The notes: generated by a model from the letters alone, not told the origin. 64,000 bases of DNA from Archangium violaceum (GCF_016859125.1 NZ_CP069338.1:5581501-5645500); one strand, 5' to 3'; numbered from the stretch's first letter, positions 23,413-31,222 are shown. Program-made: numbers and translations.

Positions 23413-23981
23413 GAGCGAAGCGACGCTGACCGGGCGGGCCCCCGTCAGCGGCCCTCCTCGGCTCCTCCGCTCCAGGCCGCCACCTCTCAACAGGGCTCCT
23501 ATCCGTCCTATACTTCATCGACGCCAGCAGGTCGAATGGGGCCATCAGCAGCAGTGCTACAGGAAGCGAATGAGTCCAGACCGAATGGTTCTTTTGAGGC
23601 ATGACGATACACCTGCGCAAATGAGGAACATTGGGCGGCGATCTGTCTCTCCAGGACGTTACTCAAGGATGTCTAAGCAGATGGCCGCAACAACGACTTC
23701 CGTTGTTGTTGCGGCTCAATGGTCTGCAGACTTGGCGGTGTCCATGTCGATACCCCAGCGATGGGCGCATCGCACCCATCATGGCGAATGAAGCAACGTC
23801 AATATCGGGCAAGCTTCAACCACATGACTGACCAGGGAGACAGGATTTGAACCTGTCTCCCCTATCCCACGGCGATTCAGCGACTCTCGCAGCTTGAGTC
23901 TTTGATGTTTTTTGAGCTAAGGAAGCCTGAACGCTCATCCGGAATGAATGGCCGTCTTGGGATTCTAGAATTGAGGAGAAT
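23413..23981. other. Non-coding patchwork between toxin relic and small secreted protein
   Basis: About 570 bp with lower GC content and no convincing gene. It contains short non-homologous open frames, a dyad (AACAACGACTTCCGTTGTTGTTG near 23690) and the T-arm-like hairpin listed separately. It looks like mobile-element debris. Confidence 0.5.
23835..23861. other. tRNA T-arm-like perfect hairpin (possible attachment-site scar)
   Basis: GGGAGACAGG-ATTTGAA-CCTGTCTCCC. On the minus strand it reads GACAGGTTCAAATCCTGTC, which is a canonical tRNA T-arm (GG-TTCAAAT-CC) followed by an acceptor-like CTCCCTGG. No D-arm or anticodon arm is found upstream on that strand, so it is not a full tRNA gene. 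It could be the 3' fragment left by integration of an element at a tRNA, or an intrinsic terminator. Confidence 0.45.
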
Positions 23982-24434
23982 ATGTCTGACTTCGCATCAT
24001 CGAGCGACGGTAGACGAGTTTTTGGGGGCGCCTGTAGATGGCTGTTTTTGGGGGTTGCTCTTCTCGCAACGGTTGCGAGCGCGGGAAGGAGAGTCAGCTA
24101 TGAGGTGCGCGTAAACACGTATCCGCAGCAAGACTATGGGCAAGCGGAAGGTACCATTGCTGGAGCCTACAGGTCGGCTGACTCGAATCAGTACATCGCC
24201 TGTCAAGTGCGTGCGGAAGGCCTGATGGGCCCCTCTACGCGTACTCTCAAGTGCGAAGCCGCCAATGCGGATGGCATCGTCGGGTCGTGCACTCTTCAGA
24301 ATGCGCCACAGTCACTAGTCGATATGGTGATGTCAATAGTCGACACGGACTACATTTGGTTTAGGTGGTCTCTCTCTACGGGGACTTGCACCAATATCGC
24401 AGTAGAGCGTGGCTCCCTCCAGATTCCTCGATAG
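23982..24434 (+). CDS. Small secreted hypothetical protein
   Basis: 150 aa. A TGAGGAG ribosome site lies 5 nt before the ATG. The N-terminal signal peptide is long (WLFLGVALLATVASAG). The mature part is beta-rich and polar with four cysteines (YIACQVRAEG, LKCEAANADG, GSCTLQNAPQ, TGTCTNIAVER). GC content is clearly lower than in neighbouring genes, suggesting acquisition. The last codons overlap the start of group II intron-like sequence, so the C-terminus may have been altered. Function unknown. Confidence 0.65.
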   Translation: MSDFASSSDGRRVFGGACRWLFLGVALLATVASAGRRVSYEVRVNTYPQQDYGQAEGTIAGAYRSADSNQYIACQVRAEGLMGPSTRTLKCEAANADGIVGSCTLQNAPQSLVDMVMSIVDTDYIWFRWSLSTGTCTNIAVERGSLQIPR

Positions 24435-24437
24435 AAA

Positions 24438-24580
24438 GAGGGAAATCTGCACGTCCGGTTCGATGAGCGGCGTGGAGGAAACGGACCGTGGGTGAGACTC
24501 GGCGAGAAGACGAGCGAGAGTGGACCTTCGCAGCAGGCGCCGACGAACCCGAGCGGCACCGCGCCTCCCGTCGACTCTAC
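24438..24580 (+). mobile_element. 3' end of a group II intron (relic)
   Basis: The stretch starting GAAATCTGCACGTCCGGTTC and continuing GATGAGCGGCGTGGAGG-AAACGGACC matches the domain V/VI end of bacterial reverse-transcriptase-encoding group II introns, as I remember them. It ends at a TCGACTCTACC-type 3' terminus. No reverse transcriptase remains upstream. The intron end abuts a transposase tail directly, as expected for an intron that inserted into a transposase gene and then lost its 5' part. Confidence 0.6.
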
Positions 24581-24588
24581 CCTGCTGA

Positions 24589-24804
24589 CGCTGCTGGGAA
24601 CTGCTGGCGAGAGCCTTCGGCATGGAGCGCGGCCTCAAAGCCAACACCTCCAAGAAGCGCACCTACTCCCTCTTCCGCCAGGGCTGCATGTACTACCAGG
24701 CTCTGCCCAACATGCCCGAAGCCCGGTTGCGGCCTCTCATTGAACGCTTCGCCCAACTCGTCTGCGAGCAGCTCGTTTTCCGTGAAGCCTTTGGCCTTTT
24801 ATGA
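24589..24804 (+). mobile_element. Transposase C-terminal fragment (IS4-like)
   Basis: The open frame gives RGLKANTSKKRTYSLFRQG, then MYYQALPNMPEARLRPLIER and VCEQLVFREAFGLL, ending at TGA 24802-24804. This resembles the last 65-70 residues of IS4-group transposases. An in-frame TGA at 24586 and the intron relic lie immediately upstream, so the rest of the gene is missing. Non-functional. Confidence 0.65.
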
Positions 24805-24904
24805 GGGGATGCCTCAGGTCGCCCCCTGTCGCTCCATCCTTGAGTTCCTCTACCTCCTCCCCAGTGGCTCAGTCCTGACTTTTTCAGTAACCTGCCAGGC
24901 CGGT

Positions 24905-24937
24905 GACATTTTTTGCCAGGGAGTGACGCAAAATGTC
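24905..24937. repeat. Imperfect inverted repeat, possible IS terminal repeat
   Basis: GACATTTTTTGC and GCAAAATGTC face each other across about 11 nt, 100 bp downstream of the transposase tail. It could be the right end of that element or a terminator. Only one end is visible. Confidence 0.3.
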
Positions 24938-25044
24938 CGCTGCCCGCTGCCCGCGGCCCCGTCGCCGAGAGTGGGAGTGGGTGCGCACGGTGCTGGCCCA
25001 CCCGGTGCATCATTGCAAGGCTCACCGCGCCGAAAGGGCTCCTC

Positions 25045-25722
25045 ATGTGCCGCAACCCGCTGCTGCTCCTCCTGGTGCTCCTCACCGCATCGACCGCTTC
25101 CGCGGAGTACGACGAGGAAGAGCCCCCGCCGATGCTCGAGAGCTCGAGCCGCTTCTCGCTCCAGACCGGCTGGCGGTACACCCCCAACACCCGGTTCTAT
25201 GATGACTACTATTCGCAGCCGGGGAACCGGAACCTGGAGCGCTCGGGGGATGCGATTGGAGGGCCACTGCTGGCGGCCACCTTCGCCTATTCTCCGATGG
25301 AGTGGCTGGAGCTGGGAGCCGATCTGTTCGCCACCTACGAGCGAATGCAGCTCACCCGCCAGCCAGGGCTGAACGCCATGACTTTTGGAGCACTCGTGGG
25401 CCTGCGCTTCCAGAAGCTGCTTGAGATAGGACCCGAGGGGCTGGTTCCCTCGGTGGGAGCCCTCATGGGGCCCCTGTTCGCCGCCTCGTTCTTCGATGGA
25501 GGGGGCTCGGTGGAGAACACCTCCATGACGATCGGAGGAACGGTGGGGGCGACCCTGCGCCTCAGCGAGAAATGGGGGATCGTTTTCGAGTACCGGCTGC
25601 TCTTCGCCAAGGGCGTGGCGGAAGAGGGAGGCGTTTACGATGCGGTCGGGAACTGGTTCTCCGTGGGCATGACCTACCAGCTCCCATCGGTGCCGGACCG
25701 GCCAATGAGAAAACTCTTCTAG
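25045..25722 (+). CDS. Outer-membrane beta-barrel protein
   Basis: 225 aa. ATG at 25045 follows an AAAGGG ribosome site, and a signal peptide (LLLLLVLLTASTASAEY) follows. The mature protein alternates polar and hydrophobic residues in about eight strands (FSLQTGWRYTPN, AIGGPLLAATFAYSPMEWLELG, FGALVGLRFQKLLEIG). The last strand, WFSVGMTYQLP, is followed by a short tail. The pattern fits myxobacterial outer-membrane barrels of unknown role. An upstream in-frame start at 24913 would read mobile-element debris and is rejected. Confidence 0.75.
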   Translation: MCRNPLLLLLVLLTASTASAEYDEEEPPPMLESSSRFSLQTGWRYTPNTRFYDDYYSQPGNRNLERSGDAIGGPLLAATFAYSPMEWLELGADLFATYERMQLTRQPGLNAMTFGALVGLRFQKLLEIGPEGLVPSVGALMGPLFAASFFDGGGSVENTSMTIGGTVGATLRLSEKWGIVFEYRLLFAKGVAEEGGVYDAVGNWFSVGMTYQLPSVPDRPMRKLF

Positions 25723-25765
25723 CGTCCGGCCGCGACTCGCCTTCGCGGCTGGTGAGGATGAATGG

Positions 25766-26268
25766 CTACCCTGTGCGTGAACCCGGACGCCGGAGCGGCG
25801 TGAACTCGAGCCTGAAGGCCCAGGCGGGAAAGACCGTCGCCGCGAGGCCCGAGCCGACTCCATACAAGAGCTCATCCAGCGGAACCCCGAGGAACCGGCC
25901 TCGCAGCAGGATGCCCGGTCGCCGGGGCCAGCACCCAGGTGAGCCCGTTCAGCGCCAAGATGGCCCAGGCGGCCCGCTCGCCACCCACCCGCGCCGGGAG
26001 CGTGAGCTTGCCGCTCTCGAGAGCCGAGGGCTCATCGGGGAGCGCGGTGGCGATGGCGCAGCCGAGGTGGGTCGTTGGCGTAGACGATGAAGAGCTGGTC
26101 GAGCACCCCGAAGAGTTGCACTCCCACCAGCGTCCCGAGCTCGAGCGCACGGCCCTGCATGCGCACGGCGAGGAGCTGCCCGAGCAGCAGCGGGAGCGCG
26201 ATGTACGGCTGCGAGGGCAACCGCGAGGCCTGAATCCAGGCCCGGAGCGTCCCCCTCCCAACCTTCAC
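25766..26268 (-). pseudogene. Frameshifted prenyltransferase / lycopene-cyclase-domain-like gene
   Basis: It starts with GTG at 26268, overlapping the upstream gene's stop (GTGA). The first frame gives WIQASRLPSQPYIALPLLLG and VLDQLFIVYAND, which resemble the UbiA prenyltransferase N-half and its DxxxD region. Near 26070 coding continues in a second frame (SGKLTLPARVGGERAAWAIL). Near 25900 it shifts again into FLGVPLDELLYGVGSGLAAT, which resembles a carotenoid lycopene-cyclase domain, ending at TAG 25766. At least two frameshifts and a probable deletion make it non-functional. The isoprenoid role is inferred from these fragments only. Confidence 0.55.
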
Positions 26269-26990
26269 GGCGAGGCCCCCCGCGAGAATCCGAGGCGCTG
26301 GGCGGTTTCGGCTCGCAGGTCGGTGAACGGGAGGTCCCAACGGCGCTCACCCTCGAAGAGCCAGGCCTTGACGGGGATGAGGTCCGCCTGGGCGAGCACC
26401 CGGTGCAGGTGCTCTTCCTCGCGAGGCTCGCGGCGGAAGGTGAAGGGGTTGCGGAAGTCCTTGCCCTCGAGCCGCCCGTACCTGGCGTCGTCCCTGGAGA
26501 TGAGCTCGGTGAGTGTCTGGAGCCGTCCTTCGAGGTAGTCGAAGAACGCCACGTCGAAGGGCCCGATGCCCGCGCGCGTCTGGGGTTCGCTCGCCACCCA
26601 GCGGGCCCAGTCGTAGCCGTACAGGAAGTCGTGGGCGTAGCGGAAGCGCAGCTCCGACTTGTTGCCGAAGCCCCGGCACAGGCCCATCACCCGGTGGGCG
26701 AAGCTGGAGATCTCCCGCGGCCCGCCAGCGTGCCACATCCGCCAGGCCAGGTGGTCGAGGTCCCAGAAGATGTTGTCCGGGAAGTCGTCCGCGAGGGCCC
26801 GTACCACATCACCCAGGCTCCAGGCGAAGGCTCTCGCCCGCTCCACTTCGGAGCAGCCCTCCAGCAGGCGCGTGGCCAGCTCCACGGGAAGGAGCGCTCG
26901 GGGCCGGCTGGCATCGAGCGAGGCGCACGGCCCGAGCAGGGGCGTCAGCGACTCGAGCCTGGCGAGGACGTCATCCAGAAGCCCGCTCAC
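26265..26990 (-). CDS. Hypothetical protein coupled to prenyltransferase-like genes
   Basis: 241 aa, not recognised. GTG at 26990 overlaps the stop of the upstream gene, and its own TGA overlaps the GTG of the next, so translation is coupled on both sides. It is cytoplasmic, mostly helical and rich in aromatic residues in the middle (DFPDNIFWDLDHLAWRMW, RFRYAHDFLYGYDWARWVAS). There is no signal peptide or transmembrane helix. Clean codon use and lack of frameshifts suggest it is still intact although its neighbours look decayed. Confidence 0.6.
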   Translation of the reverse strand: MSGLLDDVLARLESLTPLLGPCASLDASRPRALLPVELATRLLEGCSEVERARAFAWSLGDVVRALADDFPDNIFWDLDHLAWRMWHAGGPREISSFAHRVMGLCRGFGNKSELRFRYAHDFLYGYDWARWVASEPQTRAGIGPFDVAFFDYLEGRLQTLTELISRDDARYGRLEGKDFRNPFTFRREPREEEHLHRVLAQADLIPVKAWLFEGERRWDLPFTDLRAETAQRLGFSRGASP

Positions 26991-27208
26991 TTCCGCCCTC
27001 CCAGACCCACGGCGAGCACGAGCGCCGACAGCGTGAACGTTCCCCACCAGATGGCGCGGTGCAACTCCGACGCTCCCATGGACAGGCGGCCGGCGGTGGC
27101 CGCTCCCACGGCCTGTCCGAACAGCGCGGGGACGAACACCTTCGGCCAGCTCGTTGGCTCGAGTGCATACCACCACCGCGCCGTGGGCCTCATCGATTCG
27201 ATTCGCAC
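26987..27208 (-). CDS. Short UbiA-like prenyltransferase N-terminal ORF
   Basis: 68 to 73 aa, depending on ATG 27193 or GTG 27208 (the latter shares its G with the upstream TAG). The sequence RWWYALEPTSWPKVFVPALF-GQAVGA looks like the first transmembrane region of a UbiA-family prenyltransferase. It stops after a second hydrophobic segment (GTFTLSALVLAVGLGG), well short of the DxxxD motifs. It may be a truncated gene or a small membrane protein. The overlapping junctions on both sides show it once belonged to a tight operon. Confidence 0.45.
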   Translation of the reverse strand: MRIESMRPTARWWYALEPTSWPKVFVPALFGQAVGAATAGRLSMGASELHRAIWWGTFTLSALVLAVGLGGRK

Positions 27209-28251
27209 TACAGTTGGGCCTCCTGTGCCGGGTCTCCTTCCGCGCCGAGCACCACCGCGATGGGCTCCAGCATGGGGATTCGCGCACAGACCATCAAGAC
27301 GGTCGAGGTGATGGGGACCGCGAGCAGTGCCCCCACGGGGCCCCAGATCCATCCCCACACGCTGACCGCCAGGAGGATGACCAGTGCCGAGAGCCGCAGC
27401 TGCCTTCCCTCCAGGAGCGGCGCGACGAAGTTGCCCATCACCTGCTCGATGGCGAGGATGCCCAGGGCCACGAGGAGCGCGCGACTCCCTCCTTGCGTCG
27501 CGAACGCGAACAGGATGGGCGGTATGGCCGCGAGGATGGAGCCTAGAATGGGGACGTAGTTGAAGAGGAAGAAGAGGACCGCCCAGAGGATGGCGAGCTC
27601 GACGCCCAGGAGGCCGAGGAACACGCCCTCCAGGAGCGCGGTGGCGAGGCCCACGCCGGTGATGACGAGCAGATAGCGCCGCATCGCGGTCGCCGCCGCG
27701 GCAATCGCGCCGAGAATCCTCGTGCCGCCATCCCCTGGCAGGATGCGAGTGGCCTTGGTCCGCCATCGCGGGGCCTCGAGCAACATGAGCAGCACGAAGA
27801 AGATGACGAGCACGAGGAAGCCCAGTGCCCCCCACACGCCCTGGATGGCGACGGCACCCGCCTCCGTTGCCCTCTGGCGCAACGCGCCTGGTGTCTCGCG
27901 GGACTGATTGACAGGCATTCCCCGCGCTTGGGCCCAGGCCAGTAGCGGCTCGAGCCTGGCTTCCACCTGGTCCATGTGCTCTGGCAGCTCACGTGCGGCG
28001 GTCCCCACCGCGAGCGCGAGCGCGCCGCCCACCATCGCCAGGGCAACGAGCATCACCAGGAGCGCGGCGGCGGTCCCCAACCAGCGCATGCGTTTCGGCA
28101 GCCGGGAGCACAGCGCGCGTTGCACCGGGTAGACCAGGAGTGTCACGAAGAACGCGAAGGTGAAGGGCGCCGAGAAGGTGTGCGTCACCTTGAGTGCCGC
28201 CCCCGCGAGCACCGCCGCGACGACGAGCGCGGTACCAGGTAGCACCCCCAT
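27208..28251 (-). CDS. AI-2E-family (PerM-like) membrane transporter
   Basis: 347 aa from ATG 28251, which has a GGGAGC ribosome site; an in-frame extension to 28386 has none. About eight transmembrane helices with the family architecture: an N-terminal pair (FAFFVTLLVYPVQRAL), a soluble middle region (about 110-170) and the C-terminal signature VFFLFNYVPILGSILAAIPP (here LFFLFNYVPILGS), then GNFVAPLLEGRQLRLSALVI. Members are efflux proteins of varied substrate. Its TAG is immediately followed by the prenyltransferase-like cassette. Confidence 0.9.
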   Translation of the reverse strand: MGVLPGTALVVAAVLAGAALKVTHTFSAPFTFAFFVTLLVYPVQRALCSRLPKRMRWLGTAAALLVMLVALAMVGGALALAVGTAARELPEHMDQVEARLEPLLAWAQARGMPVNQSRETPGALRQRATEAGAVAIQGVWGALGFLVLVIFFVLLMLLEAPRWRTKATRILPGDGGTRILGAIAAAATAMRRYLLVITGVGLATALLEGVFLGLLGVELAILWAVLFFLFNYVPILGSILAAIPPILFAFATQGGSRALLVALGILAIEQVMGNFVAPLLEGRQLRLSALVILLAVSVWGWIWGPVGALLAVPITSTVLMVCARIPMLEPIAVVLGAEGDPAQEAQL

Positions 28252-28495
28252 GCGACGCTCCCGAGGTTCGGGCAATCCGGTGGCCAAGGTGTCAGCTCCT
28301 CTTCTCGTCCTCCTGTTCACGTGGGCATAGCCCACGAAGTGCCAACCCCGTGCGACGCATGTCGCTCGATTTCCCGCGATGCTCATGCATCGGACACTTC
28401 TCCAGGGGTTCGGGGGAGCACTCCTCTAACGGCCCCCCCCGGGCCGTCCAGCACCTGCTCCGGGGTGAGGGGAGCCGTCACCCGGGTTGGCTATG

Positions 28496-28716
28496 GACAT
28501 GGGATGGATCGCGACCTACGGCTCCGAAGAGGAGATGCAGGTCCAGAGCAGCTTCATCTCGGAAGGTGGCTCGGGAGCACCGGCGCCAGACTTGTCGATC
28601 GAGGTGGACGACCTGGACGCGGTGCTGCGCCGGGTGAAGAAGGCGAAGCTCCCCGTGGAGTATGGCCCGTGCGACGAGCCCTGGGGGCGACGGGGCTACA
28701 ATTCGTGCGTTGGTGA
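28496..28716 (+). pseudogene. VOC/glyoxalase-superfamily gene fragment
   Basis: The frame reads WIATYGSEEEMQVQSSFISE and DLSIEVDDLDAVLRRVKKAK, LPVEYGPCDEPWG, the middle of a VOC-fold protein. The first 30 or so residues of the fold are missing. After DEPWG the reading shifts frame (QFVRW then stop), where family members continue RRFFVRDPFG. Truncated at both ends and overlapping the end of the opposite-strand gene, it is a relic. Confidence 0.6.
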
Positions 28717-29862
28717 CGCGGCGGGTGAGCCGAGCGGCTGCCTCAGTTCGCTGAGCGGCACGATCAGGAGCGCGCGCGAGACAAAGGAGCCGATCCAGAG
28801 CTCATCACCGGCGACGATGGCGCTCGTGCCCGCGCTGAAGGTCTCGTTCGCGGCTCGCTCGAAGAGCGTGGTCGCCTGGAAGGTGGCCGGATCGATGCGG
28901 GCCACCTCCGTTCCAATGCCGCACTTGAATACGAATCCACACAGGCCAACGACGGCGATGGAATTCGGGTGCCCTGTCGCGAGAATGGAGCCGTCGGGCG
29001 CGAACCGGAGGTTGTCGGGATGGAATCCAAGGTTGACGGACCGGGGGCTCGTGGCGGCTCCAACGAGGGGGACCTCGTGCACCCTGCTGGTCATGTACTC
29101 GTTCACGTACAGGCGCGTGCCGTCCGGCGACACGAGGATGCCGTTGTCTCCCTGGAAGCGGGTACCCGGAACTTCGCTCCAACCGCCGCCAGGCACCCAC
29201 CGCAACACCGCACCTTGTGGCGAAGACGGAAGGTGCGGAATGGTGACGACGATGCCTCCGTCCGGGAGGGGTGCGACGGAATTGGCCTCATGCTCCGTGG
29301 GCAGCATGACGCAGCCGGTCCAGGTCAGCTCTGGCCCCTCGGCGGAAACCCGGACGTCGAATACCTCGATCGACTCGCGACCGCCGTGGTTGACCGCGTA
29401 GAGCGTGTGCTCACCCTTGGCGCGGGCACGGAGCGCAATCCCGTGCGCGGAGAGGAGCTTCGGATCGGGTGCACCGGGGCAGTCGCGGTAGGTCGGCTCG
29501 ACCGGGCGCGAGAGATCGGGTGTCATGGCGCGGAAGGCTTCGTCGCCAATCCTGACGGCATAGAAGCCGCCCCCGGCCCAGTCGTCGTTGCCCATGTTAC
29601 CCGTGACGACCCAGTCACTGTCCCCGAGGCGCATCAGGTCCTCTGGCTTATTGAGCCCACACACGGCGTGGACGCCGCTTGTGCGCTCGCACTCCGTGCC
29701 TACACCTCGCCCGGCCGGCCAGAGCCTCCAGTAGAGGGCGAACGCGGCAGCGAACCCCAGAAGAGCGAGGAGGCCGAGTGCGGCGATGCGCACGCCCCTC
29801 CTGGTGAACAAGGGACGGGGGGCGGCGGGTGCTCGTGTCTCATCCCTGCCAGGTGTCGGCAT
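28696..29862 (-). CDS. Membrane-anchored SMP-30/arylesterase-like beta-propeller protein
   Basis: 388 aa from ATG 29862, which has an AGGGAGAG ribosome site. A single N-terminal transmembrane helix (IAALGLLALLGFAAAFALYW) is followed by a six-bladed propeller. Motifs include LNKPEDLMRLGDSDWVVTGN, HGIALRARAKGEHTLYAVNH (paraoxonase-like His-Gly), GDNGILVSPDGTRLYVNEY and FHPDNLRFAPDGSILATGHP. These match the calcium-dependent lactonase/arylesterase superfamily (PON/SMP-30). Substrate unknown; predicted extracytoplasmic. Confidence 0.8.
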   Translation of the reverse strand: MPTPGRDETRAPAAPRPLFTRRGVRIAALGLLALLGFAAAFALYWRLWPAGRGVGTECERTSGVHAVCGLNKPEDLMRLGDSDWVVTGNMGNDDWAGGGFYAVRIGDEAFRAMTPDLSRPVEPTYRDCPGAPDPKLLSAHGIALRARAKGEHTLYAVNHGGRESIEVFDVRVSAEGPELTWTGCVMLPTEHEANSVAPLPDGGIVVTIPHLPSSPQGAVLRWVPGGGWSEVPGTRFQGDNGILVSPDGTRLYVNEYMTSRVHEVPLVGAATSPRSVNLGFHPDNLRFAPDGSILATGHPNSIAVVGLCGFVFKCGIGTEVARIDPATFQATTLFERAANETFSAGTSAIVAGDELWIGSFVSRALLIVPLSELRQPLGSPAASPTHEL

Positions 29863-30064
29863 GTCTCTCTCCCTGACCTCGTTCTCGCATGTCAACAACG
29901 ACCCGCGGGGTTCCGCTGCGGGCCACCCCAGAGCGTGCACGGTGCCCGCATCTTGATGAGGGCGCTTGTCCGACGCAAGGGGAACTGACAGGGCTCAATG
30001 TCAGATTGGACGATGCGCCTGCCTTGGTTTTGTGGCTCTCCCGCGGCAGGCCGGCCTCCAACCC

Positions 30065-30135
30065 CTGGTGACTGCAGTCACCAGCGGTTGCCTGGGGGGG
30101 TGACAACAGTCATCACCTGGGACTGGAGTCACCAG
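30065..30135. promoter_or_regulatory. Cluster of three TGACt-nn-AGTCA palindromes upstream of the ART toxin
   Basis: Site 1 (30065-30084) is a perfect 20-bp palindrome, CTGGTGACTGCAGTCACCAG. Site 2 (30099-30117) is GGTGACAACAGTCATCACC. Site 3 (30119-30135) is GGGACTGGAGTCACCAG. All share the core TGAC-n2/3-AGTCA and sit 165-235 bp before the toxin ATG, in a 437-bp gap with no gene. They look like operators for one dimeric repressor; which one is unknown. Confidence 0.55.
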
Positions 30136-30299
30136 CCTCCAGGTTCACGGCCCGAGCCCTGTTGCCCAGGAACTCAGCCACTTACGGCGTCTCCTACGTT
30201 CCCTCTCCCCTGGCACGGCATCTGCACTACGCAGGAGCAAGGGACATTGAGACCCGACGCCCCTGGCGTCAACGAACAACGAACCGGAGAGAGCACGCC

Positions 30300-31145
30300 A
30301 TGTTTTCCAGAAAATTGGGTAGGAGCCCCTCGCTGTCTGGGCTCAACCCTCTTAGCAGGAGCCCCTCGCCGTCCGCGCCCGTCCAGACCAGGAGCCCCTC
30401 GCCTTCTGGGAGCCCTGTTGCTAGCAGGAGCCCCTCGCCCTCTACCCTGAATCGGATGACCGACGGGTTCGACCAGCGCGTGCCGTCGCCCAACGTCCAT
30501 GGCTTGTCTGGAAGCCGTTCACCCTCTCCTTCGCCGAGGCCGACGGGTTCCGAGATTCTCGGGTCCAACTACGACGGGGACCACACGCGCTTCTCCCATC
30601 AGCAGCTCTCCCAGGCGCATGACCGGCTGACCAACGACGGCTATTCTTTCGTTGGTTTCAAGGGCACGACCCGGCCGGGTGCGCAGCACATCGTGAACAA
30701 CGGGCTGAGTGCCAATAGAACCGACAAGTGGAGCGGAATCTATGTCTCCGACCACCCGGAGGTCGCCGCGGGTTACACAGCCGACGACATGGGCAATTCG
30801 CGCGGCGGCCAGCTCCTGCGCATCTACGTGCCGAACCGGGACGCGGAGCGTCTCCAGAACCTCGCCACGCCGCTGGACAACCCGAAGGCGGAGGACGAGT
30901 TCCGTCGGGCCTTCTCCTTCCCGCTCGGCGATGACCGTTCGTACATCATCCGCGGCGCGGAAAACAGCGAGGATCCGCACAGGACCGAGACCATCCTGAG
31001 CGCAAAGGTCGCGGATCGCGCCGTTGGCATCCCATCGACCGTGCGTGTCGATCAGAAATACGGCAGCGGGGCCATCGATGCCTATCCCGACGCCGAGAAG
31101 CTCCTCAGCACTCCTCCCCCTGGTCGTCAGCCGCCTTCCTTGTAG
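30300..31145 (+). CDS. Exotoxin A-like mono-ADP-ribosyltransferase toxin
   Basis: 281 aa. Residues 1-85 are disordered with repeated R-SPSPS units; residues 110-275 align, from memory, with the catalytic domain of Pseudomonas exotoxin A. Key sites: YSFVGFKGT (exotoxin YVFVGYHGT), WSGIYVSDHPEVAAGY with Y148 and Y159 in the positions of Y470/Y481, LLRIYVPNRD, and RTETILSAK with E230 in the position of catalytic E553. The exotoxin His440 position is Lys121, which is unusual. There is no signal peptide, receptor or translocation domain, so delivery would need a secretion or injection system. ATG 30300 has a GGAGAG ribosome site. By analogy it would modify elongation factor 2 of eukaryotes, but this is inference. 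Confidence 0.75.
   Translation: MFSRKLGRSPSLSGLNPLSRSPSPSAPVQTRSPSPSGSPVASRSPSPSTLNRMTDGFDQRVPSPNVHGLSGSRSPSPSPRPTGSEILGSNYDGDHTRFSHQQLSQAHDRLTNDGYSFVGFKGTTRPGAQHIVNNGLSANRTDKWSGIYVSDHPEVAAGYTADDMGNSRGGQLLRIYVPNRDAERLQNLATPLDNPKAEDEFRRAFSFPLGDDRSYIIRGAENSEDPHRTETILSAKVADRAVGIPSTVRVDQKYGSGAIDAYPDAEKLLSTPPPGRQPPSL
30321..30438 (+). repeat. Four in-frame direct repeats coding for RSPSPS units
   Basis: The 13-14-mer AGGAGCCCCTCGCC begins at 30321 (last base differs), 30357, 30390 and 30426, spaced 36, 33 and 36 nt. All spacings are multiples of three, so copy number can change without loss of frame. They code for the serine/proline-rich N-terminal segment of the ADP-ribosyltransferase. Confidence 0.8.
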
Positions 31146-31185
31146 TCCCCGCCTCGCGCCAGGCGGGTACTCCGCCGCGCTGGGG

Positions 31186-31222
31186 CCCGGAGAACGCCGA
31201 GTGGCACACGGCGTCCTCCGGG
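31186..31222. terminator. Hairpin between convergent ART toxin and racemase genes
   Basis: CCCGGAGAACGCCG and CGGCGTCCTCCGGG form 14-bp arms with one mismatch around a 9-nt loop, 40 bp after the toxin stop and 56 bp before the opposite-strand stop. It probably ends transcription in both directions; no T-run is present. Confidence 0.6.

Noticed and set aside
23361..23791. Toxin domain of the SitA-like lipoprotein
   Set aside because: The open frame continues, but the translation is Arg/Pro-rich, contains the IS-like repeats and shows no nuclease or other toxin motif.
23835..23910. A complete tRNA gene on the minus strand around the T-arm-like hairpin
   Set aside because: No acceptor 5' strand, D-arm or 7-nt anticodon loop could be paired upstream; only the T-arm and a few acceptor-like bases are present.
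30321..30438. CRISPR-like repeats
   Set aside because: The 13-14-bp repeats are in frame within the toxin gene and code for serine/proline units.
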